Shown here: one piece after another, positions 8,900 through 16,856 of the stretch | Layout of the letters: every line of letters begins with the position of its first letter | Numbering within the stretch: position 1 is the first letter of the stretch | Assembly: GCA_963734725.1 (NCBI GenBank) | Contig: CAVTIX010000015.1 | Coordinates: 186,001-250,000 of the forward strand | Direction of reading: 5' to 3' | From: DASXKD01 sp963734725 | GTDB lineage: Bacteria; Actinomycetota; Actinomycetes; Streptosporangiales; Streptosporangiaceae | DNA length: 64,000 nt | Made by a program: the position numbers and the translations under genes | Notes under the pieces: generated by a model | The model's input: only the letters and a program-made list of their open reading frames with translations | What the model was told of the DNA's origin: nothing | Databases searched by the model: none

Positions 8900-10378
8900 T
8901 CAGACGCGTTCTAGCGGTGTCCACTCAGTGCGGAGCACGCCACCCTGTAGCCTGAACAGCCACGAATGTATGTCGATATTCGGCTCAGATAGTTTTCTGG
9001 GCTTTTCGACATCGTGTACGGCTTCCGCGTAAACCTTGACGTTTTCTACCAGCATTGCCCGCTGCTGAGCGTCGTCAAGGCTCATAAAATGCTCAGCTAT
9101 GGTCCGCTTGTGATGGCCAGCGGTTTCGCAAGCGTCCCGCCACTCACTCCCGCAGGTAGCGCAGACTGGCACCTCATCCCAATAATCGGGGCGCGCGTCC
9201 TTGTTAAGTTCGGTCAGCCGATCCCGTTCGGCGCGCAGGCGCTTCCGCTCGGAATCCTCCTCGCTGTCCTTAAGTCCTCGTTTCGCAAGGTCGCTTAGCG
9301 CTAGCTGAACCTTTACCAAATCAGCATCATAATTCTCACCCTCTATGCGCCGAAGTTCTATCCACGGATCTTGAGCTTGGTTAATGAGCTGAACAACCCA
9401 CCAATCGACCACTTCCAATTTCACCATGTTGCCACAACTCTTGAGTCCGGGCGCGTGGCCACGGCAGCGGTAATAGTAGTGAATGTGCGGACTACGGCCG
9501 GTGCGAATCCTGTACATCGGCGCGTACTTGCCATCACGCGCGCAACGCCGACAGAACAGGCAGCCAGTGAGAAATGCGGACTTCCCGCTAGCCGGTGTCC
9601 TGCGACCACGGGGCGCATTCTTGAGTCTGTCGTTTGCCTGCTGCCACAGCTTCGCGTCAACTAGCGGCGGCACTTCCATGACCGGAACGCCGTTAGCCAT
9701 CTTGGTGCCCATATAGACCCGGTTATGGATGATGCGATGAACCGTCCTATCCGCGATTCCAGGCCGGGGTCCGGACCTTAGCCATACGCCTACTTTGTGG
9801 ATCGACTGACCGTCGGCTATGCGCTGGAAAATCTCTGGGATGTAGAGCTTGCCTTCCTCAGTCGGCACGAGCGTCTTATTGTACTTCTCGCCGGTAATCT
9901 CGTAACCCCAGTGCGAATTGCCCCAGAGCGCGCCGTTGGCGCGTACACGACTAACCGACAAGCTAACCTGGTCGGACAGGTGAGCGGAATACTGATGCGC
10001 TGTAGCGCCAGCAATCGCCGTCATCACCGTTCCGGCCATGTCGGATTCGCCTAGAAACTGCTCTTGTACCGACTCGAATCGTCCGCCAGCCTCGCGGACG
10101 TTCCGCAGATCGGCAAATAGCGCTTCTGTGCCCCGGCGTTCCAGCCGGTCACTGTGCCAGAACACGAGCACTTCAATTTTCCGAGTGCGCACATCCATAA
10201 GCATTTTCTCAAGCTCGGCGTCTTGCTCGCCCTTAAACGCGCTACGGTCGTGTACCTCATACCGGCGGGTAATGTCGTATCCTCGTTCTGAGCAGTGCTT
10301 CAAAACGTCAGGCTCTTGATTAGCCTCGTCCTGCTTGCCGGTGCTAACCCTGATCCAGATTCCTGCCTTGGTGGCCAT
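8900..10378 (-). CDS. Large serine recombinase (site-specific integrase)
   Basis: A 492-residue serine recombinase. The N-terminal resolvase domain starts AGIWIRVSTGKQ with the catalytic Ser at residue 12 and Arg at 10, followed by EVLVFWHSDRLERRGTE and a domain ending near residue 150. Next come the recombinase domain (LYIPEIFQRIADGQSIHKVG...) and a zinc ribbon with paired cysteines (CLFCRRC at about 275 and RCRGHAPGLKSCGN). A further CATCGSEW motif lies near residue 420. GGGAGGT precedes the ATG. The codons are visibly more AT-rich than in the flanking genes, a sign of transfer. The gene points away from a truncated efflux gene at its right side, so this is an integrated element or its remnant. 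Confidence 0.9.
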   Translation of the reverse strand: MATKAGIWIRVSTGKQDEANQEPDVLKHCSERGYDITRRYEVHDRSAFKGEQDAELEKMLMDVRTRKIEVLVFWHSDRLERRGTEALFADLRNVREAGGRFESVQEQFLGESDMAGTVMTAIAGATAHQYSAHLSDQVSLSVSRVRANGALWGNSHWGYEITGEKYNKTLVPTEEGKLYIPEIFQRIADGQSIHKVGVWLRSGPRPGIADRTVHRIIHNRVYMGTKMANGVPVMEVPPLVDAKLWQQANDRLKNAPRGRRTPASGKSAFLTGCLFCRRCARDGKYAPMYRIRTGRSPHIHYYYRCRGHAPGLKSCGNMVKLEVVDWWVVQLINQAQDPWIELRRIEGENYDADLVKVQLALSDLAKRGLKDSEEDSERKRLRAERDRLTELNKDARPDYWDEVPVCATCGSEWRDACETAGHHKRTIAEHFMSLDDAQQRAMLVENVKVYAEAVHDVEKPRKLSEPNIDIHSWLFRLQGGVLRTEWTPLERV

Positions 10379-10396
10379 CGTGCCTACCTCCCAAGA

Positions 10397-10414
10397 CTAT
10401 GTTATCTCACATAG
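10397..10414. repeat. Inverted repeat at the right edge of the recombinase island
   Basis: CTATGT and ACATAG are perfect 6-bp arms around TATCTC. The site lies between the recombinase start and the first homologous codon of the truncated efflux gene, where an attachment site of a serine integrase would be expected. It could instead be an operator for the recombinase promoter. Confidence 0.4.
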
Positions 10415-11856
10415 CGGGAAGGGATATCTGGGCGGTCAACGTGGCGGCCCCGTCCCTGCAACGTGATCTGCACGTCAGCGACGCAGCGCTGCAACTGATC
10501 GTCGGCGGTTACGCGTTCATGTACGCCAGCGGCATGGTGACCGGGGGCCGGCTGGGCGACCTGTTCGGCTACCGGCGCATGTTCATGCTCGGCGTGATCA
10601 GTTTCGCTGCCGCCTCGCTGCTGTGCGGGCTGGCCCAGTTCTCCGGCGAACTGGTCGCCGCGCGGCTGCTGCAAGGCCTTACCGGCGCCATCATGGTCCC
10701 GCATGTGCTGGCGCTGATCACGGCAACGTTCCCGGTGCACGAGCGCAGCCGGGCGCTGGCCTGGTTCGGCGTGACCATGGGGGTCGGCTTCGTGTCCGGG
10801 CAGATCCTCGGCGGCGGGCTGATCCAGGCGAACATCTTCGGGCTCGGCTGGCGGTCCATCTTCCTGGTGAACGTGCCGGTCGGCGTGCTGGCGCTGGTCG
10901 CCGGCGCCCTCGTGGTGCCGCACGCATGGGGGCAGCGCCGCCCTCGGCTGGATCCGCTCGGGGCCGTGGGCGTCTCACTGAGCATCGCCCTGGCCCTGGC
11001 GCCGCTGACGCTCGGCCGCGACGAGGGCTGGCCCCCGTGGACGTGGGCCTCGCTCGCCGCAGCCCTGCCGGTGCTCGGCCTGACCCTGTGGTGGGAGCGG
11101 CGGCTCGCCCGCCGGGGCGGTGAGCCCCTCATCGACCTGCCGCTGTTCCGGGACCGCACCTTCTCGGCCGGCCTCGTGGTGAACTTCGGCCTGGTCTTCT
11201 TCTTCGGCAGCTTCATGTTCGTGCTGACCCTGCTGCTGCAGGCGGGGCTCGGCCAGTCGCCGCTGCACGCCGGCATCGTGGTGCTGCCACTGGCTGCCGC
11301 GTTCACGGTCATGTCGATCCTCAGCCCGCGGTTCTCGGCCCGGCTCGGCGCCCGGTCCATCACCCTGGGCGCGAGCATCACCACGCTGGGCACGATCGCG
11401 CTGGCCGCCACGGGCGCACGCTACGGCGCCGGGCTGACCGGCTGGGACCTGGCGCCGGCGACCGTGCTGATCGGGCTGGGCCAGGGGATCGCGCTGCCGT
11501 CGCTGATCGGCGCGGTGCTGACGCACGTACGGCCGGAGCGGGCCGGAGCGGTCGCCGGGATCCTGACCACCACGCAGCAATTCGGCGCCGCCAGCGGCAT
11601 CGCCGTCATCGGCGCGGTCTTCTACGCCGCCCTGGGGGCAGCGCCGGACCGCGGGACGTTCGTCTCCGCGATGGTGGTGGCCATGTCGGTGAACGCGGCG
11701 CTCGTGGCGATCGCGGCGGCGATGACGTGGCTGCTGCCGCGCCGGGCGGCGGCCCGGCAGGTGTCATCGGGGCAAGGAGCAGCCGTCGGCCAGGCCCCGG
11801 CCATGAGCCACGCACCTTCCCCCGCCAGGGAGCACGTGGCCACGGCCGCCGACTAG
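10399..11856 (+). CDS. DHA2-family MFS drug-efflux transporter, 5'-truncated
   Basis: A 485-residue proton-driven drug antiporter of the 14-helix DHA2 (EmrB/QacA) family. Motif C and motif A regions are recognisable (VNVAAPSLQRDLHVSDAALQ; GGRLGDLFGYRRMFMLGV). Family members begin with a first membrane helix that ends in LD-x-T/I-VNVA. Here homology starts exactly at that Asp (DIWAVNVAAPS) and the preceding residues MLSHIAGR are unrelated, so helix 1 is missing. No ribosome binding site precedes the ATG. The truncation point lies 20-40 bases from the serine recombinase start, indicating disruption by integration. Probably non-functional. Confidence 0.8.
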   Translation: MLSHIAGRDIWAVNVAAPSLQRDLHVSDAALQLIVGGYAFMYASGMVTGGRLGDLFGYRRMFMLGVISFAAASLLCGLAQFSGELVAARLLQGLTGAIMVPHVLALITATFPVHERSRALAWFGVTMGVGFVSGQILGGGLIQANIFGLGWRSIFLVNVPVGVLALVAGALVVPHAWGQRRPRLDPLGAVGVSLSIALALAPLTLGRDEGWPPWTWASLAAALPVLGLTLWWERRLARRGGEPLIDLPLFRDRTFSAGLVVNFGLVFFFGSFMFVLTLLLQAGLGQSPLHAGIVVLPLAAAFTVMSILSPRFSARLGARSITLGASITTLGTIALAATGARYGAGLTGWDLAPATVLIGLGQGIALPSLIGAVLTHVRPERAGAVAGILTTTQQFGAASGIAVIGAVFYAALGAAPDRGTFVSAMVVAMSVNAALVAIAAAMTWLLPRRAAARQVSSGQGAAVGQAPAMSHAPSPAREHVATAAD

Positions 11857-11896
11857 CGGCACGCGCGGCAGCCACCCTGCCGTATCTGCTCGGCAC

Positions 11897-11934
11897 TACG
11901 CTGACGCCCAGGATCCAGCCGGGGCGTCAGCGTA
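11897..11934 (+). terminator. Rho-independent-like terminator after the DHA2 gene
   Basis: Perfect 13-bp arms (11897-11909 and 11922-11934) with a 12-base loop, followed by TTTGCGTT. It separates the efflux gene from the TetR gene. Confidence 0.75.
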
Positions 11935-12012
11935 TTTGCGTTAAGGCGGCTGCAGCTTGTGCCATCCTTTTGGCGTGATTTACGCTCCCCGAGCGCTTTT
12001 GAGGGAGGGCCC

Positions 12013-12657
12013 GTGCCGAGCGAGGGCGAACCGGCCCGCCGTGGCCGCCCCCGTGACACCGCTGTTGACCAGCGGGTCTTGGACGTGGCTTGGGATCTCC
12101 TGCTCGCCGGCGGCTACGCGGGGCTGAACGTGGACGAGGTGGCCGAGCGGGCCGCCGTGGCGAAGACCACCCTGTACCGGCGGTGGCCGACCAAGGACCA
12201 CCTGGCCGTCGCGGTAGTTACCCGCACGATCCAGCCGGTGGCGGTGGCCGATACCGGCGACCTGCGCCACGACCTGACCGAGTTCGCCGCCGGGCTGGCC
12301 ACGAGCCTGCACATGTACCGGATGACGGGCCAGTCCGATGGAGTCTCAGCCGGCCTGGTCGCCGAGCTCGTGGCCGCGGCCGCCCGCCACCCGGACCTCG
12401 GCGATCTGGTGCGCGCCTTGCATGCGCGGCGGCATGCCATGCTGCTGGCCCGGCTGCGGCGCGCCACCGAACGGGACGGGCTTCGCCCGGACATCGACGA
12501 CGCGGTGCTGATTGACCAGGTGTCCGGGCCGATCTACTACCGGGTGCTGATCACCGGAGCGCTCGCGGACCGGGACTATGCCGAGCGCCTCGTCAGCGCC
12601 GTGCTCGAAGGGGCCTTCGGCCCCGCCATGGAAGCGTCGCCGCAGACGCCCCGGTGA
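12013..12657 (+). CDS. TetR-family transcriptional regulator
   Basis: A 214-residue TetR regulator. The helix-turn-helix reads VDEVAERAAVAKTTLYRRW, preceded by RGRPRDTAVDQRVLDVAWD, and the C-terminal part is the ligand domain of the TetR_C-type 'AcrR' group. GTG at 12013 is preferred because GAGGGAGGG (12001-12009) precedes it; an upstream GTG at 11959 lacks one. It follows the truncated DHA2 transporter and probably once controlled it, but now stands alone after a terminator. Confidence 0.88.
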   Translation: MPSEGEPARRGRPRDTAVDQRVLDVAWDLLLAGGYAGLNVDEVAERAAVAKTTLYRRWPTKDHLAVAVVTRTIQPVAVADTGDLRHDLTEFAAGLATSLHMYRMTGQSDGVSAGLVAELVAAAARHPDLGDLVRALHARRHAMLLARLRRATERDGLRPDIDDAVLIDQVSGPIYYRVLITGALADRDYAERLVSAVLEGAFGPAMEASPQTPR

Positions 12658-12722
12658 AAACCGGCGCTCACCCGTCGCCGCGAGACCCGATGCTCACCCG
12701 CCGCCGTCAGACCACCCGGTGC

Positions 12723-13169
12723 TCACTGGTCGCCGTGGGACAGGTGCTCGCCGGGCGCCCCGGGCACCCACTCCAGCGCCTTCTCGAAGTGAACGGTCGT
12801 CATCCCGTTGCCGGTCAGGCGCATGTTGTCGGTGACCGCGTCGATGATCTTCAAGCCGCGGCCGTGCTCGGCGGTAAGCGGCGCCGGATCGCTAGGCGGG
12901 GGCATCATCGCGGCGCCGCTGCCGGTGTTCACCACCTCGATCACGCACCGGTCGTCGCTGGCCCGGGCGATTACCTCGTACTCGTCGGCGGCGCCCGCAT
13001 GCAGCACCACGTTGGCGCACGCCTCGGTCAGGGCCAGGGCGATGTCGCTCCGGGTGTCCGCGGTCACGCCGAGGGTCTCCAGGCAGCCGTCGAGAACCTG
13101 ACGGCTGATCGGCACGCTGGCGGCATCGCGCGGCAAGAACAGCACCACCTTGAACTCCACGTACCCCAC
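12723..13169 (-). CDS. ATP-binding anti-sigma-factor-type regulator (HATPase_c)
   Basis: A 148-residue GHKL ATPase of the RsbW/SpoIIAB-like serine-kinase group, numerous in actinomycetes. The N box is visible as ALTEACANVVLHA, the G1 box as VVNTGSG and the G2 box as GRGLKIIDAVTDN. Such proteins bind and phosphorylate anti-anti-sigma factors or work as partners of PP2C phosphatases. No STAS or sigma partner is adjacent, so it is an orphan. The start is GTG at 13169; GTG at 13158 is also possible. Confidence 0.82.
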   Translation of the reverse strand: MGYVEFKVVLFLPRDAASVPISRQVLDGCLETLGVTADTRSDIALALTEACANVVLHAGAADEYEVIARASDDRCVIEVVNTGSGAAMMPPPSDPAPLTAEHGRGLKIIDAVTDNMRLTGNGMTTVHFEKALEWVPGAPGEHLSHGDQ

Positions 13170-13353
13170 CTCTCAGCCGGGCTTGGCCGTTGCCATCCGC
13201 TTTAGCCACTTCCCCGCACAGTGCCGCCCTAACGCGCGGCCGACGCCGCGCCCTCCTGCACGGACCGGGCCGCGGGGACGAGCCGGACCGGGAACGCGGT
13301 GACAATGGGAGAGCCCCGGGTGTGTCCTGCCCAGGGCGGCGGGAGGTGGCACG

Positions 13354-14103
13354 GTGGACGGCTGGCAACCGGTGGAGGAACTGACCCGGTGGGGGTTCGC
13401 GCAGGCGCCGGTGGTGATGGCCAACGAGGCTCACAGCGGCCTGCGCCGCTGCGTCCGGACCCGGCAGGTGGGCGCCCGCATGGTGCGGGCGGCTCATGAG
13501 GCGGGGGTGCGGCGGCTGGCCATGGAAGCGCTGCCGTGGCAGCCAGGCGGCTCACCGGGACCGATCCGTGACATACCCGACATGCCGCCGGGTCAGCAGG
13601 GATACCTGGCCCAGCCGGACATGCGCACACTGATGGCGACGGCCCTGGACCTGGGCTGGACCTTGTGGGCCTACGACGCGGTCATTGCGGTGCCGGCCGA
13701 CCATGACCCGGCCGAGTTCCTGACCATGGAATTCACCAACTGGCGTGAGCGCGAGCAGGCACAGAACCTGTGCCAGGTGCTGGCGGCGGGCCCCGGCGAA
13801 CCGCTGATGGTGTGGAGCGGCAACAGCCACGCGGCGACGGAACCTAGCGAGGACGGGTGGGTCCCGATGGGGTGCCTTTTCCCGGGCCTGTCCGGCATCA
13901 ATCCGTTTGTCATCGACCAGACCGTGACCGTCGACTTCGAGCACGGCGCCCGGTCCTGGGCCCAGGAACTGCTCGACAGCCTGGCCGACACCCTGGCCAC
14001 GTGCGGCGGCACTGCCGGAATCCTCACCGGCCAGGCGCCTCCGCAACTGGGCGGCTGGCCGGCCGACGCCGTGGTCGTGTCTACCGACAACGCGCTCAGC
14101 TAG
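13354..14103 (+). CDS. Hypothetical protein with EreA/ChaN (TIKI-superfamily)-like motifs
   Basis: A 249-residue soluble protein without a signal peptide. Two features resemble the erythromycin-esterase/ChaN/TIKI superfamily: an N-terminal VVMANEAHSGLRR followed by GVRRLAMEALPW, matching the family's (G/N)ExH...lExl layout, and MVWSGNSHAA near residue 155, matching the GNxH element. These acidic and histidine residues would form the active site. The match is by motif only. GTG at 13354 has GGGAGG (13341-13346) at 7 bases. It stands alone, upstream of a CocE hydrolase remnant. The substrate is unknown. Confidence 0.65.
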   Translation: MDGWQPVEELTRWGFAQAPVVMANEAHSGLRRCVRTRQVGARMVRAAHEAGVRRLAMEALPWQPGGSPGPIRDIPDMPPGQQGYLAQPDMRTLMATALDLGWTLWAYDAVIAVPADHDPAEFLTMEFTNWREREQAQNLCQVLAAGPGEPLMVWSGNSHAATEPSEDGWVPMGCLFPGLSGINPFVIDQTVTVDFEHGARSWAQELLDSLADTLATCGGTAGILTGQAPPQLGGWPADAVVVSTDNALS

Positions 14104-14135
14104 CCCGGCGACCATGGCAGCCGGGCTGGTGACCC

Positions 14136-14298
14136 TTGCGGCACCGGCTGCGCGTCGAGATCGCGTCCTCGGCGTTCCCGAAGTTCGACGTCAACCTGGG
14201 CACCGGCGGAGACATGATCACCGAGACCGACGGGGGTCATCGCCACCAACCGGCTCTGGCATACGCCTTCCCGCCCGTCGCGGCTCATCCTGAACTGA
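14136..14298 (+). pseudogene. C-terminal remnant of a CocE/NonD-type hydrolase
   Basis: The first frame reads RHRLRVEIASSAFPKFDVNL and on to GGDMITETDGG, typical of the jelly-roll C-terminal domain of CocE/NonD and X-Pro dipeptidyl peptidases. After a one-base shift near 14233 the text continues GVIATNRLWHTPSRPSRLIL and a stop, matching the family's final strand (NxxxHxxxxPSxLxLP). The catalytic domain is absent upstream. This is a decayed 3' end of a larger esterase gene. Confidence 0.5.
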
Positions 14299-14362
14299 CA
14301 ACCGGACCGGGCACACCTGCCGCAAGCACAGGCGGCGCCGGACGCCGTGTCACAGTGGGCTG

Positions 14363-14983
14363 ATGCAGATCCGACACCGGGACGCTCCCCCTTCAGTGGA
14401 TCCGGCGGCCTGCATCGCGCAGACCGCGGTGCTCAGCGGCGATGTCCGGGTGGGCCCGGGCAGTTGCGTGCTGCACGGCGCCGTGCTGACCGCCGACGGC
14501 GGCCCGGTGCGCGTGGGCGCCAACTGCGTGATCATGGAGCAGGCGGTCCTGCGCGGCACCCCGGCGCATCCGCTGCTAGTCGGCGATCACGTACTGATCG
14601 GGCCGCACGCCTACCTCACCGGGTGTGACATCGGCGACGAGGTGTTCATCGCCACGGGCGCCATGATCTTCAACGGCGCGCGCATGGGCCGGGCGAGCAG
14701 CGTGGCGCTTGGCGGCGGGGTTCACATCGGCTGCGTGGTACCGCCGCAGACCGCCATCCCGATCGGCTGGGTGGCGGTCGGCGATCCGGCCCGCATCTAC
14801 CCGCCGGGTGAGGTGGAGCAGATCCGGGCCGGGCTGGCGGAGGCCGGCGGTTTCCTCCCGTTCGTGTTCGGTGCCGACCGCGCGGCGGACCGTGGCGAGC
14901 AGATGCGCGCCGCCCTGGGCCGTTACTCTCGCGCGCTGGCCCTTCATCACGCCCGGGACGAGGAGGTCGCTGGCGGATCGTGA
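14363..14983 (+). CDS. Left-handed beta-helix protein (gamma carbonic anhydrase-like)
   Basis: A 206-residue protein made of hexapeptide repeats from residue 17 to about 150 (IAQTAVLSGDVRVGPGSCVLHG and onwards), the left-handed parallel beta-helix fold shared by gamma-class carbonic anhydrases, PaaY and acyltransferases. A helical C-terminal tail follows. The regular zinc-binding His trio of gamma carbonic anhydrases is not obvious: only VLHG, GPHAYL and GVHIG carry histidines. Function is therefore open. It is preceded by the CocE remnant and has no operon partner. Confidence 0.72.
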   Translation: MQIRHRDAPPSVDPAACIAQTAVLSGDVRVGPGSCVLHGAVLTADGGPVRVGANCVIMEQAVLRGTPAHPLLVGDHVLIGPHAYLTGCDIGDEVFIATGAMIFNGARMGRASSVALGGGVHIGCVVPPQTAIPIGWVAVGDPARIYPPGEVEQIRAGLAEAGGFLPFVFGADRAADRGEQMRAALGRYSRALALHHARDEEVAGGS

Positions 14984-15020
14984 CCGCGGTCAGCCGGCCT
15001 CCATGGCCGGGTTGTGCCGC

Positions 15021-15221
15021 CTAGCGGGCCTTGCGGTCCCGGTGACCGTTGAGCAGCCAGTCCGCCTGGCGCATGACTTCCCGCTCGGCGCGCAGGCGGG
15101 CGTCGGCGAAGTAGCGGTCCGGGTCGCGCATCATCCGCTCGGGCCGGTCATCGCGGTCCTCGATGGTGATGTGCACTGCCACGTTCGCTGCCTTCCCCAC
15201 GAACTCCGTGTCAGCCAGCAC
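15021..15221 (-). CDS. Small conserved hypothetical protein
   Basis: A 66-residue acidic-basic protein with a beta-strand-like start (NVAVHITIEDRDDRPER) and a helical second half (RYFADARLRAEREVMRQADWLL). It has good actinomycete codon bias. The start is uncertain: GTG at 15221 or GTG at 15182, the latter preceded by GGGGAAGG. No known family is recognised. It lies 32 bases downstream of the GAF protein gene on the same strand and may share its transcript. Confidence 0.5.
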   Translation of the reverse strand: MLADTEFVGKAANVAVHITIEDRDDRPERMMRDPDRYFADARLRAEREVMRQADWLLNGHRDRKAR

Positions 15222-15253
15222 CCGTGGGGGCGTGCGGCCGGTTTCTTGCCCTT

Positions 15254-16006
15254 TCAGCTTAGCGCGACGGCGGCCAGGCCGCCGAGCAGCCTGATCAGCG
15301 GCACGTCGGTCCGCCGGATCCCGTCCACGTCCAGCGAGTCGACCATCAGCATGCCGAACGCGTTCTGCCCGGCCGCGACCGGGACGGCGGCAAAGGATTT
15401 GTAGGTCTGCGGGGCGGTGATCCGCCAGCCCTGCGGCGCGCTGGTGTCCAGGTCGGGGCAGAACAGGTGCTGGTTGTGCCGGATCATGCCGAAGACCAGG
15501 TTCCCCTCGGTCGTTCCCTCAGTGATCGCCTCCAGCGGGTCGTCCACCCGGCCGCTGTACTGCGCGGGAACCAGCATCATCGGCGTCCCCGGCGCGAACC
15601 GGAACAGGCAGGCCCGCACCCGCCCGGTACCGGCCAGGTGGGCCGCCGAGTCCAGCACCATCGGGATCGTCGCCTCGGCGAGCGGCGCCCGGTCGTGCTT
15701 GGCCGCCGTGGCCACCCGGCCGAGCTGGCGCACGATCGGGTCGAGCGCGTCGTTCATGGTCACCTGCATCGCGACCGCCGCGTCCACCGCGGCCCGGTGC
15801 GCCCGGGCCCGCAGCCGCTCCTTTCGGGTCTGCTCGTACGCGGGCACCCCGGCAGCGGTGACGCTCGCGAGCACGGCGCCGAGGGCCCACCACCCGCGAC
15901 CGGGCCGGGCGGAGCCCGCCTGCATGCCGAACCACGTGGCTAAGGCAACCGCAGCCAGGCTGATCGCCGTGGTGAGGTAAACCCGGGCGCCTGGTGGAAT
16001 GCGCAT
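15254..16006 (-). CDS. Membrane-anchored GAF-domain protein
   Basis: A 250-residue protein with two N-terminal membrane helices (residues 9-30 and 38-56), a short coiled helix (QTRKERLRARAHRAAVDAAVAMQ) and a C-terminal GAF-like domain of about 140 residues. The end, SFAAVPVAAGQNAFGMLMVDSLDVD, is the characteristic GAF beta-sheet signature. There is no kinase or cyclase output domain. It is likely a small-molecule or redox sensor acting through an unseen partner. Confidence 0.75.
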   Translation of the reverse strand: MRIPPGARVYLTTAISLAAVALATWFGMQAGSARPGRGWWALGAVLASVTAAGVPAYEQTRKERLRARAHRAAVDAAVAMQVTMNDALDPIVRQLGRVATAAKHDRAPLAEATIPMVLDSAAHLAGTGRVRACLFRFAPGTPMMLVPAQYSGRVDDPLEAITEGTTEGNLVFGMIRHNQHLFCPDLDTSAPQGWRITAPQTYKSFAAVPVAAGQNAFGMLMVDSLDVDGIRRTDVPLIRLLGGLAAVALS

Positions 16007-16135
16007 GCGGAGCAGAGTAGATCACGTGCCGATGGTTTCGCGGGGTACGCGCCCAGGGCTGGCCTATTGCCTGCCTAGCCGCTGATGGCTGGCTGAGCCT
16101 CCGCCACCGGGCCACCATTCGTCGCCCAGCAGGCA

Positions 16136-16282
16136 TCAGGGGGCGAGCAGGTCTAGCGAAGGAAAGCAGGCGCCGTACCGTGCGGCGTCCCGGGTCAGCA
16201 GCCGGTAACCGCACCAGCTGAATTCTCGCAGCAGTGATCCGTGCGGCAGCCTGGCCGGGGACGGCCGGTTGCCGCCTGCGGG
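16136..16282 (-). pseudogene. C-terminal remnant of a VapC-type PIN-domain toxin
   Basis: On the minus strand an open stretch reads LPHGSLLREFSWCGYRLLTR then DAARYGACFPSLDLLAP and a stop. LLTRDxxRYxxxFPxxxLIAP is the conserved C-terminal pattern of VapC RNases. The N-terminal part, with the first catalytic Asp, and any antitoxin gene are missing. This is the only gene-like content of the 346-base gap between the GAF and PPOX genes. Confidence 0.5.
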
Positions 16283-16352
16283 TTAGCCCTCACTAGGCGG
16301 TGCGTCGGCGCTTGGGCTGCCGGGGCGGCGGGCTGTCAGTTAGCGTCGGAGG

Positions 16353-16856
16353 GTGAACGAACCGACCGCCACCAGGCCGTACATGCCCGGCTACGGGACG
16401 CTTCCGGCGACCGAGGGGAGCGGGCTGCTCCCGTGGTCCTGGGCGGAGGAGAGGCTGGCCCGCTCGCACGACTTCTGGCTGGCGACGGTGACCCCGCAGG
16501 GCGCGCCGCACCTCATGCCGGTCTGGGCGGTCTGGCTCTCTGGCCGGCTCTGGTTCTCCAGCGCTAACGGATCCCGTAAGGCACGCAACCTGCGCGCCGA
16601 CGCCCGCTGCACCGTGTCCACCGACAACCCGCTGGCGCCCGTCGTGGTGCAGGGCAGGGCCGAGCGGGTCACGGGCGCCGACGAGCTGCGGGCGATGCTG
16701 GCGGCGGAGAACGCCAAGTACGGGACCGACTATGGCCCGGAGATGGTGGACCCCGCGCTGAACAGCGTGTTCGCACTGCGGCCGGAGTGGGTGTTCGCCC
16801 TGGACTCCAGCGATTTTGCCGGGTCCCCCACCCGGTACACCTTCGGCCCGCCGTAG
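16353..16856 (+). CDS. PPOX/F420-dependent oxidoreductase family protein
   Basis: A 167-residue split-barrel flavin- or F420-binding protein of the pyridoxamine 5'-phosphate oxidase-like class. The core strands FWLATVTPQGAPHLMPVWAV and LWFSSANGSRKARNL, then ARCTVSTDNPLAPVVVQGRA, match the family layout with the cofactor-binding Arg/Lys. GTG start. Its last 127 bases overlap the tail of the MFS gene on the other strand. The specific reaction is unknown; related actinomycete enzymes reduce quinones or biliverdin with F420. Confidence 0.85.
   Translation: MNEPTATRPYMPGYGTLPATEGSGLLPWSWAEERLARSHDFWLATVTPQGAPHLMPVWAVWLSGRLWFSSANGSRKARNLRADARCTVSTDNPLAPVVVQGRAERVTGADELRAMLAAENAKYGTDYGPEMVDPALNSVFALRPEWVFALDSSDFAGSPTRYTFGPP

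Larger units (their letters stand above)
8641..10420. mobile_element. Probable integrated element carrying a serine recombinase (boundaries approximate)
   Basis: This AT-richer block contains a short ORF, a promoter-like region with direct repeats, a hairpin and a large serine recombinase, and nothing else. The right boundary is placed where the neighbouring DHA2 transporter resumes homology at its conserved Asp (about 10415-10425). An inverted repeat CTATGT-TATCTC-ACATAG (10397-10414) sits at this boundary and may be part of an attachment site. The left boundary is uncertain and is put at the palindrome, where composition changes. The missing 5' part of the transporter is not found on the left side, so the element may have suffered a deletion. 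Confidence 0.55.

Noticed and set aside
12969..13000. Possible CRISPR-like spacing in local repeats
   Set aside because: No array of regularly spaced repeats exists here or elsewhere in the window; the only tandem repeats have identical units without spacers.
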